Below are positions 34,897 through 42,817 of a stretch of 64,000 nt of DNA, piece after piece. The DNA lies in assembly GCA_038116945.1 (NCBI GenBank), contig JAYOEY010000011.1, positions 54,545-118,544 on the forward strand. The letters are read 5' to 3'. The stretch comes from JAYOEY01 sp038116945. Lineage in GTDB: Bacteria > Pseudomonadota > Alphaproteobacteria > MPNO01 > UBA2964. Under the pieces are notes generated by a model. It worked only from the letters and a program-made list of their open reading frames with translations. It did no database searches and was not told the DNA's origin. The translations under genes were made by a program, and so were the position numbers. Position 1 is the first letter of the stretch, and each line of letters starts with the position of its first letter.

Positions 34897-36120
34897 TTAA
34901 AGGCCACTTACGAAAATTTCGTTCTCATAGCGAACTTCGATACCGGGGATTTGATCACCTTTGCCCTTGGTGATGCGTGGCAAGTGCCGAGCCATATAGC
35001 TGGTGAGTTCGGTGATGTTAATAAGGCTATTGTTATTAGAGTCTCCGTCTTTGCCGATTGAGCGCAAAAATACTTCAGTAAACGCGCCGTTTTCCCATTC
35101 GTCCCGTTCAAACGAGGGTTTCGTCGAACCAGAAGACGTGAGTACCGTTACATTAGTAAGTCCGGAAAGCTCTGTCCGCAATCGGCCACCATCAACCGCC
35201 AGGCTTGTTCCTCCTGCGTTGATTGCCCCTGATCGACAGGCATCGATAAGGACCAAGACTCGACTGTTCTCGGCGAGTTTTTCAAGTCGTCGGCGTAAGG
35301 TAGATACGGGGATTGCGGTATTAGCAATCGCATCGGGAGTCCGCGCATCCACATCGTGCGGCAGCAGGTAATATTCTCCGTCAATTAAAGCGCCGTGACC
35401 TGAGAACATTATCACCCCAAAGTCTCGTCCTCGATTTGATCCCATGTTATGCTTCATGGCCGCCAGCGCCTGGAAAAAACCGAGCTGAGTTGCAGCTTCA
35501 TTGGTCAATACCTGTGGGTAGATGGCAGCATAAAGGCTGTTTTGTGTGCTGCCGAGGGCACTAGCAACATCGAGGGCATCCTTTGCAGCATATTTAAGGC
35601 GTAGATGTTTGGCATGCTTGCCATATTTTCCTACGCCCACGCTCAGGAAATGCAGTCTGCTTCCAGGCGCGACGGAGGAACCCGTACGTAATTTAATTGC
35701 TTCGCGAATCTCAGCTAATTCTGCCAATCCGAGTGCACGGACATGATCCAGTTCCTGGAGCATTAGTGGCAGCACCTTTGGTCGGTTTGTTCTCGGTATT
35801 TCTGATACGGGAATTGCCTTTGGCGCGACGTCCCAGGGTCTCTCTTCATCGTTTACATGCCATTTCAAAATGCCTTGGGCACCCGGTGTGGCGCCATACA
35901 ATCCATCCGGCGTCCATGCGACCCAATCGCGTTTGTTGAGCATCGGATAAAACGCCAATATCTCACTTCCATCGTCCACGCGATTCCAGCGAATGGTTCC
36001 ATCAGAGCGTGCCCACACTATAATCCGTCCGTCGCCGGTAATGTTTGTTGCCCAAGTGGGGTTTCCGATATATTTCCGCCATATCAATTTCCTTTGTTGT
36101 CGAATAATCGCAAATGCCAA
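34897..36120 (-). CDS. Caspase-like peptidase (C14), C-terminal part of a frameshifted WD40-caspase
   Basis: Begins with the end of a beta-propeller (TRRW-type repeats: GDGRIIVWARSDGTIRWNR, VAWTPDGLYGATPGAQG) and continues into a caspase-family p20 domain. Catalytic His is in FSGHGALIDG (codon 35395-35397), catalytic Cys in LIDACRSGA (codon 35236-35238). Both are intact. The preceding gene's last propeller blade is out of frame by one base (see that entry), so this fragment's TTG start is probably not the natural one. Family members with WD40-caspase architecture are putative signalling peptidases; no substrate is known. Confidence 0.8.
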   Translation of the reverse strand: MAFAIIRQQRKLIWRKYIGNPTWATNITGDGRIIVWARSDGTIRWNRVDDGSEILAFYPMLNKRDWVAWTPDGLYGATPGAQGILKWHVNDEERPWDVAPKAIPVSEIPRTNRPKVLPLMLQELDHVRALGLAELAEIREAIKLRTGSSVAPGSRLHFLSVGVGKYGKHAKHLRLKYAAKDALDVASALGSTQNSLYAAIYPQVLTNEAATQLGFFQALAAMKHNMGSNRGRDFGVIMFSGHGALIDGEYYLLPHDVDARTPDAIANTAIPVSTLRRRLEKLAENSRVLVLIDACRSGAINAGGTSLAVDGGRLRTELSGLTNVTVLTSSGSTKPSFERDEWENGAFTEVFLRSIGKDGDSNNNSLINITELTSYMARHLPRITKGKGDQIPGIEVRYENEIFVSGL

Positions 36121-37538
36121 TCGCTTCCCAAGGAAAATTTATCCTGTTCAGGATGAATCGCGAATGAACGCGATAGTTCATTTCGATTTATTTCTAATTT
36201 TTTGTCTCTTAGATGAACTGGTCTTCTGTTCACCCAGTCGGAAATCGGCATCCCGTTCTGTAGAGGTTTTGTAGTAACGCCGTCATCTGGTGGGTTCAGA
36301 GTGAGGGCAAGTTTGTTTAGATCAAAACGTGCCCGAACGCCGCCACCATACTTAAAACCGAAATCGACGATTTTTCCATCTGCCGACACAGACAAGTTAG
36401 ACTTTTGACGCCTCGGATCAAAATTTGGCGATGATCGATGCCAGCGCACCTTCCCGCTCTTGTTCAAAATGGCGAGATGTGGATCTGCGCTGGGTACCAG
36501 TAATTCATCTCCCACCAGTCTTGTCAGGCTACGGATGGCGTTCGTGGCGCCAGAATTTCTTATGATATGAGGTGCTAAACCGTCTTTCTCCCACACTATA
36601 TGTGGCCCGCCTCTTGCACGTCCGCCGGCGTACAGATTGTCTCCCTTCTCTGACCAGGAAATCGTTCCCAATTGATAAATCGGGTGCGTTGGATCCGGTA
36701 AGGCAAGTCTATCAAAAGAAACTGAATCGTATATCTCAACATTATTACTATGCGGACTAATGTCACCATTTTTGAGCCCCGACTTCTTTATTCGTCGATT
36801 GATTACGGAAAACTTTTTGCCGTCGGGATGCCATTTAAAAGCGATTGGAATCTGGTCCGGATTGAGGAGGTGCTTAACAGTTCGTACAAAATTGGCGTTA
36901 TAAATTCGTATATATCCATCAACAGATGTTGTCGTGAGTCGGAAATTGTGGGCATCGCCAGTAAAATCAACCCCAGTTACAGAACCGCCATAATCTTTGT
37001 CGCGTGTCAATTCGGCCCACGAATTTTCTGTATCATATACCCTGATGCCATGTTTGTGACCAAGTCCTGCCACCAAAAATTTACCGTTTGGTGAAAATGC
37101 GAGATTCGTGACGCTTGTCGGCAAGTCAACTATACGTTTTAAAATTCTGCCATCAAAGGTAAGAAGATAAATCTGTTCCTTTTTATTTGGTCCAGTTGTT
37201 ATTCCGGATGCGGCAATCCAATTGGAGGTCGGACTAATAGAAAGGCTATATATTTCACCGACATCCCCGGGACCAGAAGGTATTCGTATAGTGGAGTATA
37301 ATGTTGGCGCATTCCCGATCCGCCAGACCCGTAATGTTTTGTCCGATGAAGATGTTACTGCGAACGGATGTATTCCATCGCTTGCAGCGGCTAAAATGGC
37401 CGATGTATGCATGCCAGGGTCGATAACCAATACGGGCTGGTCGTAAAGCTCGAAGTCTGAAATCTTCTGAGCGGTGGCATGAGATGCAATAAAGAAGAGA
37501 ATTGATAAGAATATATATTTAAAGTTTATGTACTTCAT
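36084..37538 (-). CDS. WD40 beta-propeller, N-terminal part of a frameshifted WD40-caspase
   Basis: Starts with a signal peptide (MKYINFKYIFLSILFFIASH, cleavage near ATAQ) from ATG 37538; codons up to 37562 could add eight residues. Several WD-type repeats follow (SSSDKTLRVWRIG, AFSPNGKFLVAGLG, TSVDGYIRIYNA). The frame ends abruptly with LRLFDNKGN and TGA at 36084, in mid-blade. Adding one A to the AAA at 36088-36090 gives DNKGKLIWRKY and joins the downstream caspase frame, making an 888-residue exported protein. The AT-rich composition differs from the flanks. Either a pseudogene or an assembly error. Confidence 0.8.
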   Translation of the reverse strand: MKYINFKYIFLSILFFIASHATAQKISDFELYDQPVLVIDPGMHTSAILAAASDGIHPFAVTSSSDKTLRVWRIGNAPTLYSTIRIPSGPGDVGEIYSLSISPTSNWIAASGITTGPNKKEQIYLLTFDGRILKRIVDLPTSVTNLAFSPNGKFLVAGLGHKHGIRVYDTENSWAELTRDKDYGGSVTGVDFTGDAHNFRLTTTSVDGYIRIYNANFVRTVKHLLNPDQIPIAFKWHPDGKKFSVINRRIKKSGLKNGDISPHSNNVEIYDSVSFDRLALPDPTHPIYQLGTISWSEKGDNLYAGGRARGGPHIVWEKDGLAPHIIRNSGATNAIRSLTRLVGDELLVPSADPHLAILNKSGKVRWHRSSPNFDPRRQKSNLSVSADGKIVDFGFKYGGGVRARFDLNKLALTLNPPDDGVTTKPLQNGMPISDWVNRRPVHLRDKKLEINRNELSRSFAIHPEQDKFSLGSDWHLRLFDNKGN

Positions 37539-37613
37539 TGGGTATACCATAAGTGAAGGCAATCATTGTGCTATTTGTCAGGGTCCGTTGTGTCCCAGGT
37601 CCTTGAGAAATTC

Positions 37614-38144
37614 TTATTGCGCCGCCTTAATGTCTTTGAATGCAGGCCATCTGGTTGCTTCTAATTGAGTTGTAATGGTGGCGCGAGTTAGTGCATGTGC
37701 ATCTCGATAGTCATTGTACAGTGCGGCAACACCGTCGGATAATGCATTGATAACAGGCTCAATCGCGGCTTTGGCGATATCGATTAATACTCCTTTCTTG
37801 CCATCGGTGTTAGGAAGCATTTTATTTACTGATTGACAAAAAAGTCCGAGTTCAGTGGCCCCGGCGTTCAATTTGGCGTTCAAATTCGGCAGGTTTTCAG
37901 GGGCACCTCGTTCGGCGAGTGCCGTAATAAGGCCGGCTATAACAGAATCAATCTTCGATTTGGCGTTGCTGTATGATAATTGTCTGTTTGAAATTTGGGC
38001 AGCATTGCCATGCTGTTTAAGAAGCGCGACGCAGGTCTCGGCTTTGGCACGCTCGCCGGCGAGGCGGCTTACGGCTTCAGGCCATTGGATTTTTTGTGCG
38101 TAACCAGTGCCTTGTGATAAAATCACAGCAATCAAGACGAACAC
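37614..38144 (-). CDS. Small exported helical protein of the AT-rich island
   Basis: A 176-residue predicted secreted protein, helical with SNAKSKIDSVIAGLITALAE and a Cys pair (Cys38, Cys100 approx.) that could form a disulfide. No family is recognised. The GTG at 38144 gives a truncated signal peptide (FVLIAVILSQGTGYAQ). A CTG at 38171 preceded by AGGA would give MKVKFHQYAV and a complete signal peptide, so translation may begin there. It lies 75 bp upstream of the WD40-caspase gene on the same strand and shares its AT-rich composition, suggesting a two-gene unit. Confidence 0.65.
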   Translation of the reverse strand: MFVLIAVILSQGTGYAQKIQWPEAVSRLAGERAKAETCVALLKQHGNAAQISNRQLSYSNAKSKIDSVIAGLITALAERGAPENLPNLNAKLNAGATELGLFCQSVNKMLPNTDGKKGVLIDIAKAAIEPVINALSDGVAALYNDYRDAHALTRATITTQLEATRWPAFKDIKAAQ

Positions 38145-38363
38145 GGCATATTGATGAAATTTAACCTTCAGGTTGGTCCTTCGCGACTGCGCTAAACCGA
38201 TTGCTTAATTAAAACACAGAATTCAGTACATTCGATGTGAAAAACTTCACACCGATTTTGGCATGTGTGTGGTGATCGAAAAAACGGTGGTCAAACTGAC
38301 GTCTCCTCCGATTTGAAGGGTATGTTCTCCTTCCGCGCTACGCGCCCGTATCCGGGCCCCTCC

Positions 38364-40082
38364 CTACTGCTGCTCCGCCAGTATCGTCGCCGCGACCTTT
38401 TCGCCGACCATGATGGTGGGGAAGTTGGTGTTGGCGCAGGGGATGGCCGGCATGATCGAGGCGTCGCAGACGCGCACGCCGGATACGCCGTAGACCCTTG
38501 CCGATGGGTCGGTTACCGCGCCGGGGTCGTCCGCAGCCCCCATGCGGCAGGAACAGGACGGGTGATGGTGGCCGACGACGGCGGAGCGGATCCAGTCGAT
38601 CATCGTCGACTCGTCGTTCAGCACGTCGTCGACGGTCGGTCCGTCGGCGATCATGTTGTCGATGATCCAGCGGCGCGCGAAGGATGACATGTCCATCATG
38701 GCGCCCCCGACCTGTGTCTGGAACTTGTTCGACTGGCTGTAGACGGCGTAGCGCCGCGCCCGGTCGCTGTAGCTCAGCGGAAACACGTCGAGCACGGTGT
38801 CGCGGAAGGATTGATGCGACGCCAGCCTGGCCATCAGCCGCGTGCCCTTCATCAGCCGCTGCATGTCGCGCGGATCGGAGCACATGTTGAAATCGACATC
38901 CGGTTCGGCCATCGGGTCGTCCGGGTTCAGCCGGACTTCGCCGGTCGAGAAAGACTTGTTGACCCACATCATGATCAGCCCGAGCCGGTCGCCGACCGCG
39001 TGCCACGACGATTTGTTCATCGGGATCATGTACATGTCGCCGGCCGGGCAGCCCTCGACCTCCGACGACCAGCGGAGCCCCGCATACATCGGCAGTTTCA
39101 GACCGGGCAGCAGCCGGGAGTCCCGCTTCATGTAGCAGCCGAAATTGACGCCCGGATGCTCCATCAGGTTCTTGCCGACGCCGGCGCGGTCGGCGACGAC
39201 CTCGATGCCGCGTTCCGCCAGCTCGGCCGCCGGTCCGATGCCGGATCGCAGCAGGATGGCGGGCGAATGGAACGCGCCGCCGCTGACGACGACCTCCCTG
39301 GCCCTGATGTCGATCGTCTCGCCCCGGCGGAGGATGCGCACGCCGGTGCATTTTGTGCCGTCGAACAGCAGCTTTTCGGCGACCGATTCTCCCAGCACCC
39401 GGAAGTTCGGCCGCGCGCGGACCTCCGCCGTCAGATAGGCGGTCGCGGTCGAGGTGCGTTCGCCGCCCCTGTTGGCGGTTGCGATCGGGAAGAACCCGTC
39501 CTCGAAAACAGAATTATTGTCGCCCAGATCCCGCCAGCCTTCGTCGGCGGCCGCCGCGACGAAGCCCTTGGTGAAGTTCGGCCACCGGTCTTCCGGCACG
39601 CGGTGGATGGCCATCGGCCCGTCCTTGCCGTGCATCGGGCCGTCCTTGTCGACATCGGTTTCCATCTTGCAGAAGAACGGGAGAACGTCGTCCCAGCCCC
39701 AGCCCGCGGCGCCGCGCTCGACCCAGCCGTCATAGTCCGTCGGCAGGCCGCGAATGGAAATCATGCCGTTGACCGACGAGCCGCCGCCGATCACGCGCCC
39801 CTGCGCCATGCGGACCCGCTTGCGGCGATCCGGCGCGTTGCCCGGCCGCGGGCCGAAAATGACCTTCTGGCCGGTCCAGGTGAAGCGCGGGTTGCTGCTC
39901 GCCGAGCCGGAGAAGAGTTCGCGCAGTTCGGTGGGTTCCGCGCCGGGGGCGAAATCCTCGCCCGCCTCGATCAGCAGGACCTGACTGGACGACCGTTCGC
40001 TGAGCCGGGCCGCCGCCACGCAGCCGGCAGCGCCGCCGCCGACCACAACGAAATCGTACTGCCGGTCAAACCCGTCCGCCAT
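38364..40082 (-). CDS. GMC-family FAD oxidoreductase (choline dehydrogenase-like)
   Basis: A 572-residue flavoprotein. The FAD-binding FVVVGGGAAGCVAAARLSE is at ~residues 10-28. VIGGGSSVNGMISIRGLPTDY (~93) is the GMC signature 1, and ARPNFRVLGESVAEKLL lies near 228. The C-terminal catalytic region has HHHPSCSCRMG (~507) and NTNFPTIMVGEKVA. The active-site His is present and Asn takes the partner position. The family oxidises alcohols. It has a good AGAGGAAA site. It precedes the tRNA-Val gene by 156 bp. Confidence 0.9.
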   Translation of the reverse strand: MADGFDRQYDFVVVGGGAAGCVAAARLSERSSSQVLLIEAGEDFAPGAEPTELRELFSGSASSNPRFTWTGQKVIFGPRPGNAPDRRKRVRMAQGRVIGGGSSVNGMISIRGLPTDYDGWVERGAAGWGWDDVLPFFCKMETDVDKDGPMHGKDGPMAIHRVPEDRWPNFTKGFVAAAADEGWRDLGDNNSVFEDGFFPIATANRGGERTSTATAYLTAEVRARPNFRVLGESVAEKLLFDGTKCTGVRILRRGETIDIRAREVVVSGGAFHSPAILLRSGIGPAAELAERGIEVVADRAGVGKNLMEHPGVNFGCYMKRDSRLLPGLKLPMYAGLRWSSEVEGCPAGDMYMIPMNKSSWHAVGDRLGLIMMWVNKSFSTGEVRLNPDDPMAEPDVDFNMCSDPRDMQRLMKGTRLMARLASHQSFRDTVLDVFPLSYSDRARRYAVYSQSNKFQTQVGGAMMDMSSFARRWIIDNMIADGPTVDDVLNDESTMIDWIRSAVVGHHHPSCSCRMGAADDPGAVTDPSARVYGVSGVRVCDASIMPAIPCANTNFPTIMVGEKVAATILAEQQ

Positions 40083-40201
40083 GGCCTGTTTCCTCTGTGC
40101 CTGCTTCCCGTCGTGCGAATTGTCGGCGGGAATTATCGGACGAAAGCGGCTTCCGTGTCACGCCGGCGGCGTACGTGAGACATTCCTGCGTCTGAAATTT
40201 C

Positions 40202-40219
40202 CGGGTGGCCTGCCACCCG
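40202..40219 (-). terminator. Short hairpin after tRNA-Val
   Basis: An 8-bp perfect inverted repeat CGGGTGGC/GCCACCCG with a 2-base loop, 20 bases downstream of the tRNA 3' end. No U-run, so termination is only suggested. Confidence 0.4.
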
Positions 40220-40238
40220 AAGCCCGCAGGGCGAAGAG

Positions 40239-40313
40239 TGGTGGGCGCGGCTGGGATTGAACCAGCGACCTCTCCGGTGTGAACGGAACGCTCTCCCGCT
40301 GAGCTACGCGCCC
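40239..40313 (-). tRNA. tRNA-Val (anticodon CAC)
   Basis: On the minus strand the full cloverleaf is seen: acceptor GGGCGCG paired with CGCGCCC, D arm GCTC/GAGC, anticodon arm TTCCG-TTCACAC-CGGAG giving anticodon CAC, T arm GCTGG-TTCAATC-CCAGC, discriminator A and encoded CCA. The length is 75 nt and every stem pairs (one G-U). Confidence 0.95.
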
Positions 40314-40451
40314 TCATTGAGGCCGGAACGGCCTGTCAGGAAGGCCCGCATATAAGGCCCGGCCCTGCCGATAGTCAAGAGATGCGGGAATCCCGACATG
40401 CGCTTCCGATTACTTCTTGCGTTCCGCCGCCGCCGTCCTATTTTTCCACGC

Positions 40452-41336
40452 ATGAATCTCCGCCGAACCATAGCGACTTTGGCCGCATCCTTTGCGCTCC
40501 TCGCAGGACCGGCGACGGGCGGCGCGCCGGTCGCCGCCGAGGAGCTCGCCTTCACCGTCCCGAACCCGCTCGGCGCGGCGCAGGGACGGCGCGTGGCGCT
40601 CGAATACGCGATCTATATCGGCGGGTTCCGGATGATCGACGTCTCGCTCAACGCGCGACTCGACAAAACCGATTACCGCATCGGCATGGACCTGAAAGCG
40701 GTCGGCTTTCTTAATACCGTCATCGACTGGGAGATGTCCGCCTGGTCGGAAGGCGGTTTCGACGCCCGCCAGGTGGTGCCGGTGCGGGCCGGCCACAACA
40801 GCGAATGGCGCGGCAAGAAGCGCCGCATCCGGCTCGACTGGAACGGCGGCGGCGGGCCGCCGAAGGTCGAGGCGGTGCCTTCCGCAGACGGCGACGAACG
40901 CAGCGTCGTGACGCAGGAGGACAGGGTCGGCGCGCGCGATCTTGCCGGGGCCATCCTGTCGACCCTTCTCGCGGTCGGGCTCAAGGACAGCTGCACCCAC
41001 GCCGAGCCGGTGTTCGACGGCCGCCGGCGCTTCAACATGACGTTCGAGGAGCTCGGGCGCGACCGGCTACGGAAATCCGACTATTCGCCGTTTGGCGGCG
41101 AGGCCATGCGCTGCAGCCTGAAGATAGAGCGAATATCCGGTTTCCACCTGCGCCAGTCGCGCTATCGCTGGATGTCGGGCGGCAACCGGGCGACCGTCTG
41201 GCTTGGTCGTGCCTTGCCGGGCGCGCCGCCGGTGCTGATGCGGCTCGAGGTCGAAACCCTGTTCGGACCGCTCCGGCTCCATCTCGCAAGCGCGAAGATG
41301 GATGACGGCACGGTATCGCTGCCGGCGAAACGGTAA
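40452..41336 (+). CDS. DUF3108-domain exported protein
   Basis: 294 residues from ATG 40452, which gives a clean signal peptide (MNLRRTIATLAASFALLAG). An earlier ATG at 40398 would add 18 Arg-rich residues. The mature domain contains ALEYAIYIGGFRMIDVSLNA, DWEMSAWSEGGF, GARDLAGAILSTLL, NMTFEELGRDRLRKSDY and LEVETLFGPLRLHLASA, matching DUF3108, a periplasmic beta-rich family of unknown role common in alphaproteobacteria. It lies 104 bp upstream of glmU; a shared unit is not evident. Confidence 0.85.
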   Translation: MNLRRTIATLAASFALLAGPATGGAPVAAEELAFTVPNPLGAAQGRRVALEYAIYIGGFRMIDVSLNARLDKTDYRIGMDLKAVGFLNTVIDWEMSAWSEGGFDARQVVPVRAGHNSEWRGKKRRIRLDWNGGGGPPKVEAVPSADGDERSVVTQEDRVGARDLAGAILSTLLAVGLKDSCTHAEPVFDGRRRFNMTFEELGRDRLRKSDYSPFGGEAMRCSLKIERISGFHLRQSRYRWMSGGNRATVWLGRALPGAPPVLMRLEVETLFGPLRLHLASAKMDDGTVSLPAKR

Positions 41337-41440
41337 AGAATCCGTCCGATCTTTCCGGAGCGGCCCGCGATCCGTTCTTGATTCCGTTTCGGGAAGCGAT
41401 TCCCTATACTCGCATCGATGATTCAGGAGAGTTTCCAGCC

Positions 41441-42811
41441 GTGAGCGACAGACAGATCGCCGCCGTCATCCTCGCCGCCGGGCTCGGCACGCGGATGAAA
41501 TCCGCGATACCCAAGGTGCTGCACAGGGTCGCCGGCAAGCCGATGGTCGGGCATATCCTGACGGCGCTTGAGGGGCTGGGTGCGGCGCGAACGGTTGTCG
41601 TGGTCTCTCCCGGCATGCCGCAGGTCGCCGACTATGTCGCCCCCGCCGCGACCGCCGAACAGGATCCGCCGCTCGGCACCGGGCACGCGGTAATGGCGGC
41701 GCGCGGCGCGCTTGCCGGGTTCGACGGCGATGTCCTTGTGCTGTTCGGCGACACGCCGCTGCTGACCGGGGAGACCATGCGGACCATGGTCGAGGCCAGG
41801 CGCGGCGCGGACGATCCCGCCGTCGTCGTGCTGGGGTTCCGGCCCGACGATCCTTCCGATTACGGGCGGCTGGTCGAGGGCGCGGACGGAACGCTGGAAG
41901 CCATCGTCGAGACGCGCGATGCGACCGATGCGCAGCGCGGGATCCCGCTCTGCAATGCCGGCATCATGGCGATCGACGGGGCGCGGCTGGGCGATCTGCT
42001 GGATGCCATCGGCAACGACAACGCCAAGGGCGAATACTATCTGACCGACATCGTCGCCATCGCGCGGGGCAAGGGGTGGAACTGCGTTGCGGTGGAAACC
42101 GACGATCCCGACGAGGTCATGGGCGTCAATTCGCGCGCCGGGCTGGCCGAGGCCGAGGCCGCCATGCAGAAGCGGCTTCGCGCTCGCTGGATGGCGGAGG
42201 GTGTCACCCTGACCGACCCCGAAACGGTCTGGTTCAGCGCCGATACAATTCTCGGTCGCGATGTCACGGTGGGTCAGAATGTCGTGTTCGGGCCCGGCGT
42301 GACGATCGGCGATAACGTCGAAATCCGCCCTTTCTGCCATATCGAGGGCGCCAGGGTCGAAAGCGGCGCGATCATCGGCCCCTATGCGCGGCTCAGGCCG
42401 GGCGCGGATATCGGGCGCGAGGTCCATATCGGCAATTTCGTCGAGGTAAAGGAGGCGCGGCTCGACGAAGGCGCGAAGGCCAACCATCTGAGCTATATCG
42501 GCGACAGTTTCGTCGGCGCGGGGGCCAATATCGGCGCCGGCACCATTACCTGCAATTACGACGGGTTCCTGAAATCCCGCACCGAGATCGGGGCGGGCGC
42601 CTTTATCGGCTCGAACACGGCGCTTGTCGCGCCGGTCAGGGTCGGCGCGGGCGCGATCACCGGCGCGGGCTCCGTCATCACCCGGGAGGTCGCCGAAAAC
42701 GCACTGGCCGTGACCCGCGCGCCGCAGGAGGAGCGCGCCGGATGGGCGCTCAAATACCGGCTCCGCAAGCAGGCGGAAAAAGCCCAGAACAAGAACAAGA
42801 AAGCGGGTTAG
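41441..42811 (+). CDS. glmU: Bifunctional UDP-N-acetylglucosamine pyrophosphorylase / glucosamine-1-phosphate acetyltransferase
   Basis: 456 residues, the standard length, from GTG 41441 with CAGGAGAG 10 bases upstream. The N-terminal nucleotidyltransferase loop LAAGLGTRMKSAIPKVLH is at residues ~10-27. The C-terminal left-handed beta-helix has hexapeptide repeats (VTIGDNVEIRPF, IGPYARLRPGADIG, NIGAGTITCNYDG). It makes UDP-GlcNAc for peptidoglycan and LPS. The 6-base gap to glmS indicates an operon, placing both enzymes of amino-sugar synthesis together. Confidence 0.97.
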   Translation: MSDRQIAAVILAAGLGTRMKSAIPKVLHRVAGKPMVGHILTALEGLGAARTVVVVSPGMPQVADYVAPAATAEQDPPLGTGHAVMAARGALAGFDGDVLVLFGDTPLLTGETMRTMVEARRGADDPAVVVLGFRPDDPSDYGRLVEGADGTLEAIVETRDATDAQRGIPLCNAGIMAIDGARLGDLLDAIGNDNAKGEYYLTDIVAIARGKGWNCVAVETDDPDEVMGVNSRAGLAEAEAAMQKRLRARWMAEGVTLTDPETVWFSADTILGRDVTVGQNVVFGPGVTIGDNVEIRPFCHIEGARVESGAIIGPYARLRPGADIGREVHIGNFVEVKEARLDEGAKANHLSYIGDSFVGAGANIGAGTITCNYDGFLKSRTEIGAGAFIGSNTALVAPVRVGAGAITGAGSVITREVAENALAVTRAPQEERAGWALKYRLRKQAEKAQNKNKKAG

Positions 42812-42817
42812 CCGGAC

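Larger units (their letters stand above)
34870..38340. other. AT-rich island with WD40-caspase and secreted protein genes
   Basis: The base composition drops sharply here; for example 36061-36120 has 22 G+C in 60, whereas flanking genes are clearly GC-rich. Codon choice changes likewise (many AAA, TTA, ATA). It holds the split WD40-caspase gene and a 176-aa exported protein. I found no transposase, integrase or terminal repeats at either edge. Horizontal acquisition is the likely explanation. Confidence 0.7.

Noticed and set aside
36084..36120. Programmed -1 frameshift in the WD40-caspase gene
   Set aside because: The junction lacks an X XXY YYZ slippery heptamer; a one-base deletion in an A run explains it more simply.
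34860..40313. tRNA-Val as the attachment site for the AT-rich island
   Set aside because: The host-composition GMC gene lies between tRNA and island, and no copy of the tRNA 3' end is seen at either island edge.
40066..40317. 83-codon minus frame across the tRNA gene
   Set aside because: It reads through the tRNA-Val cloverleaf; no protein features.
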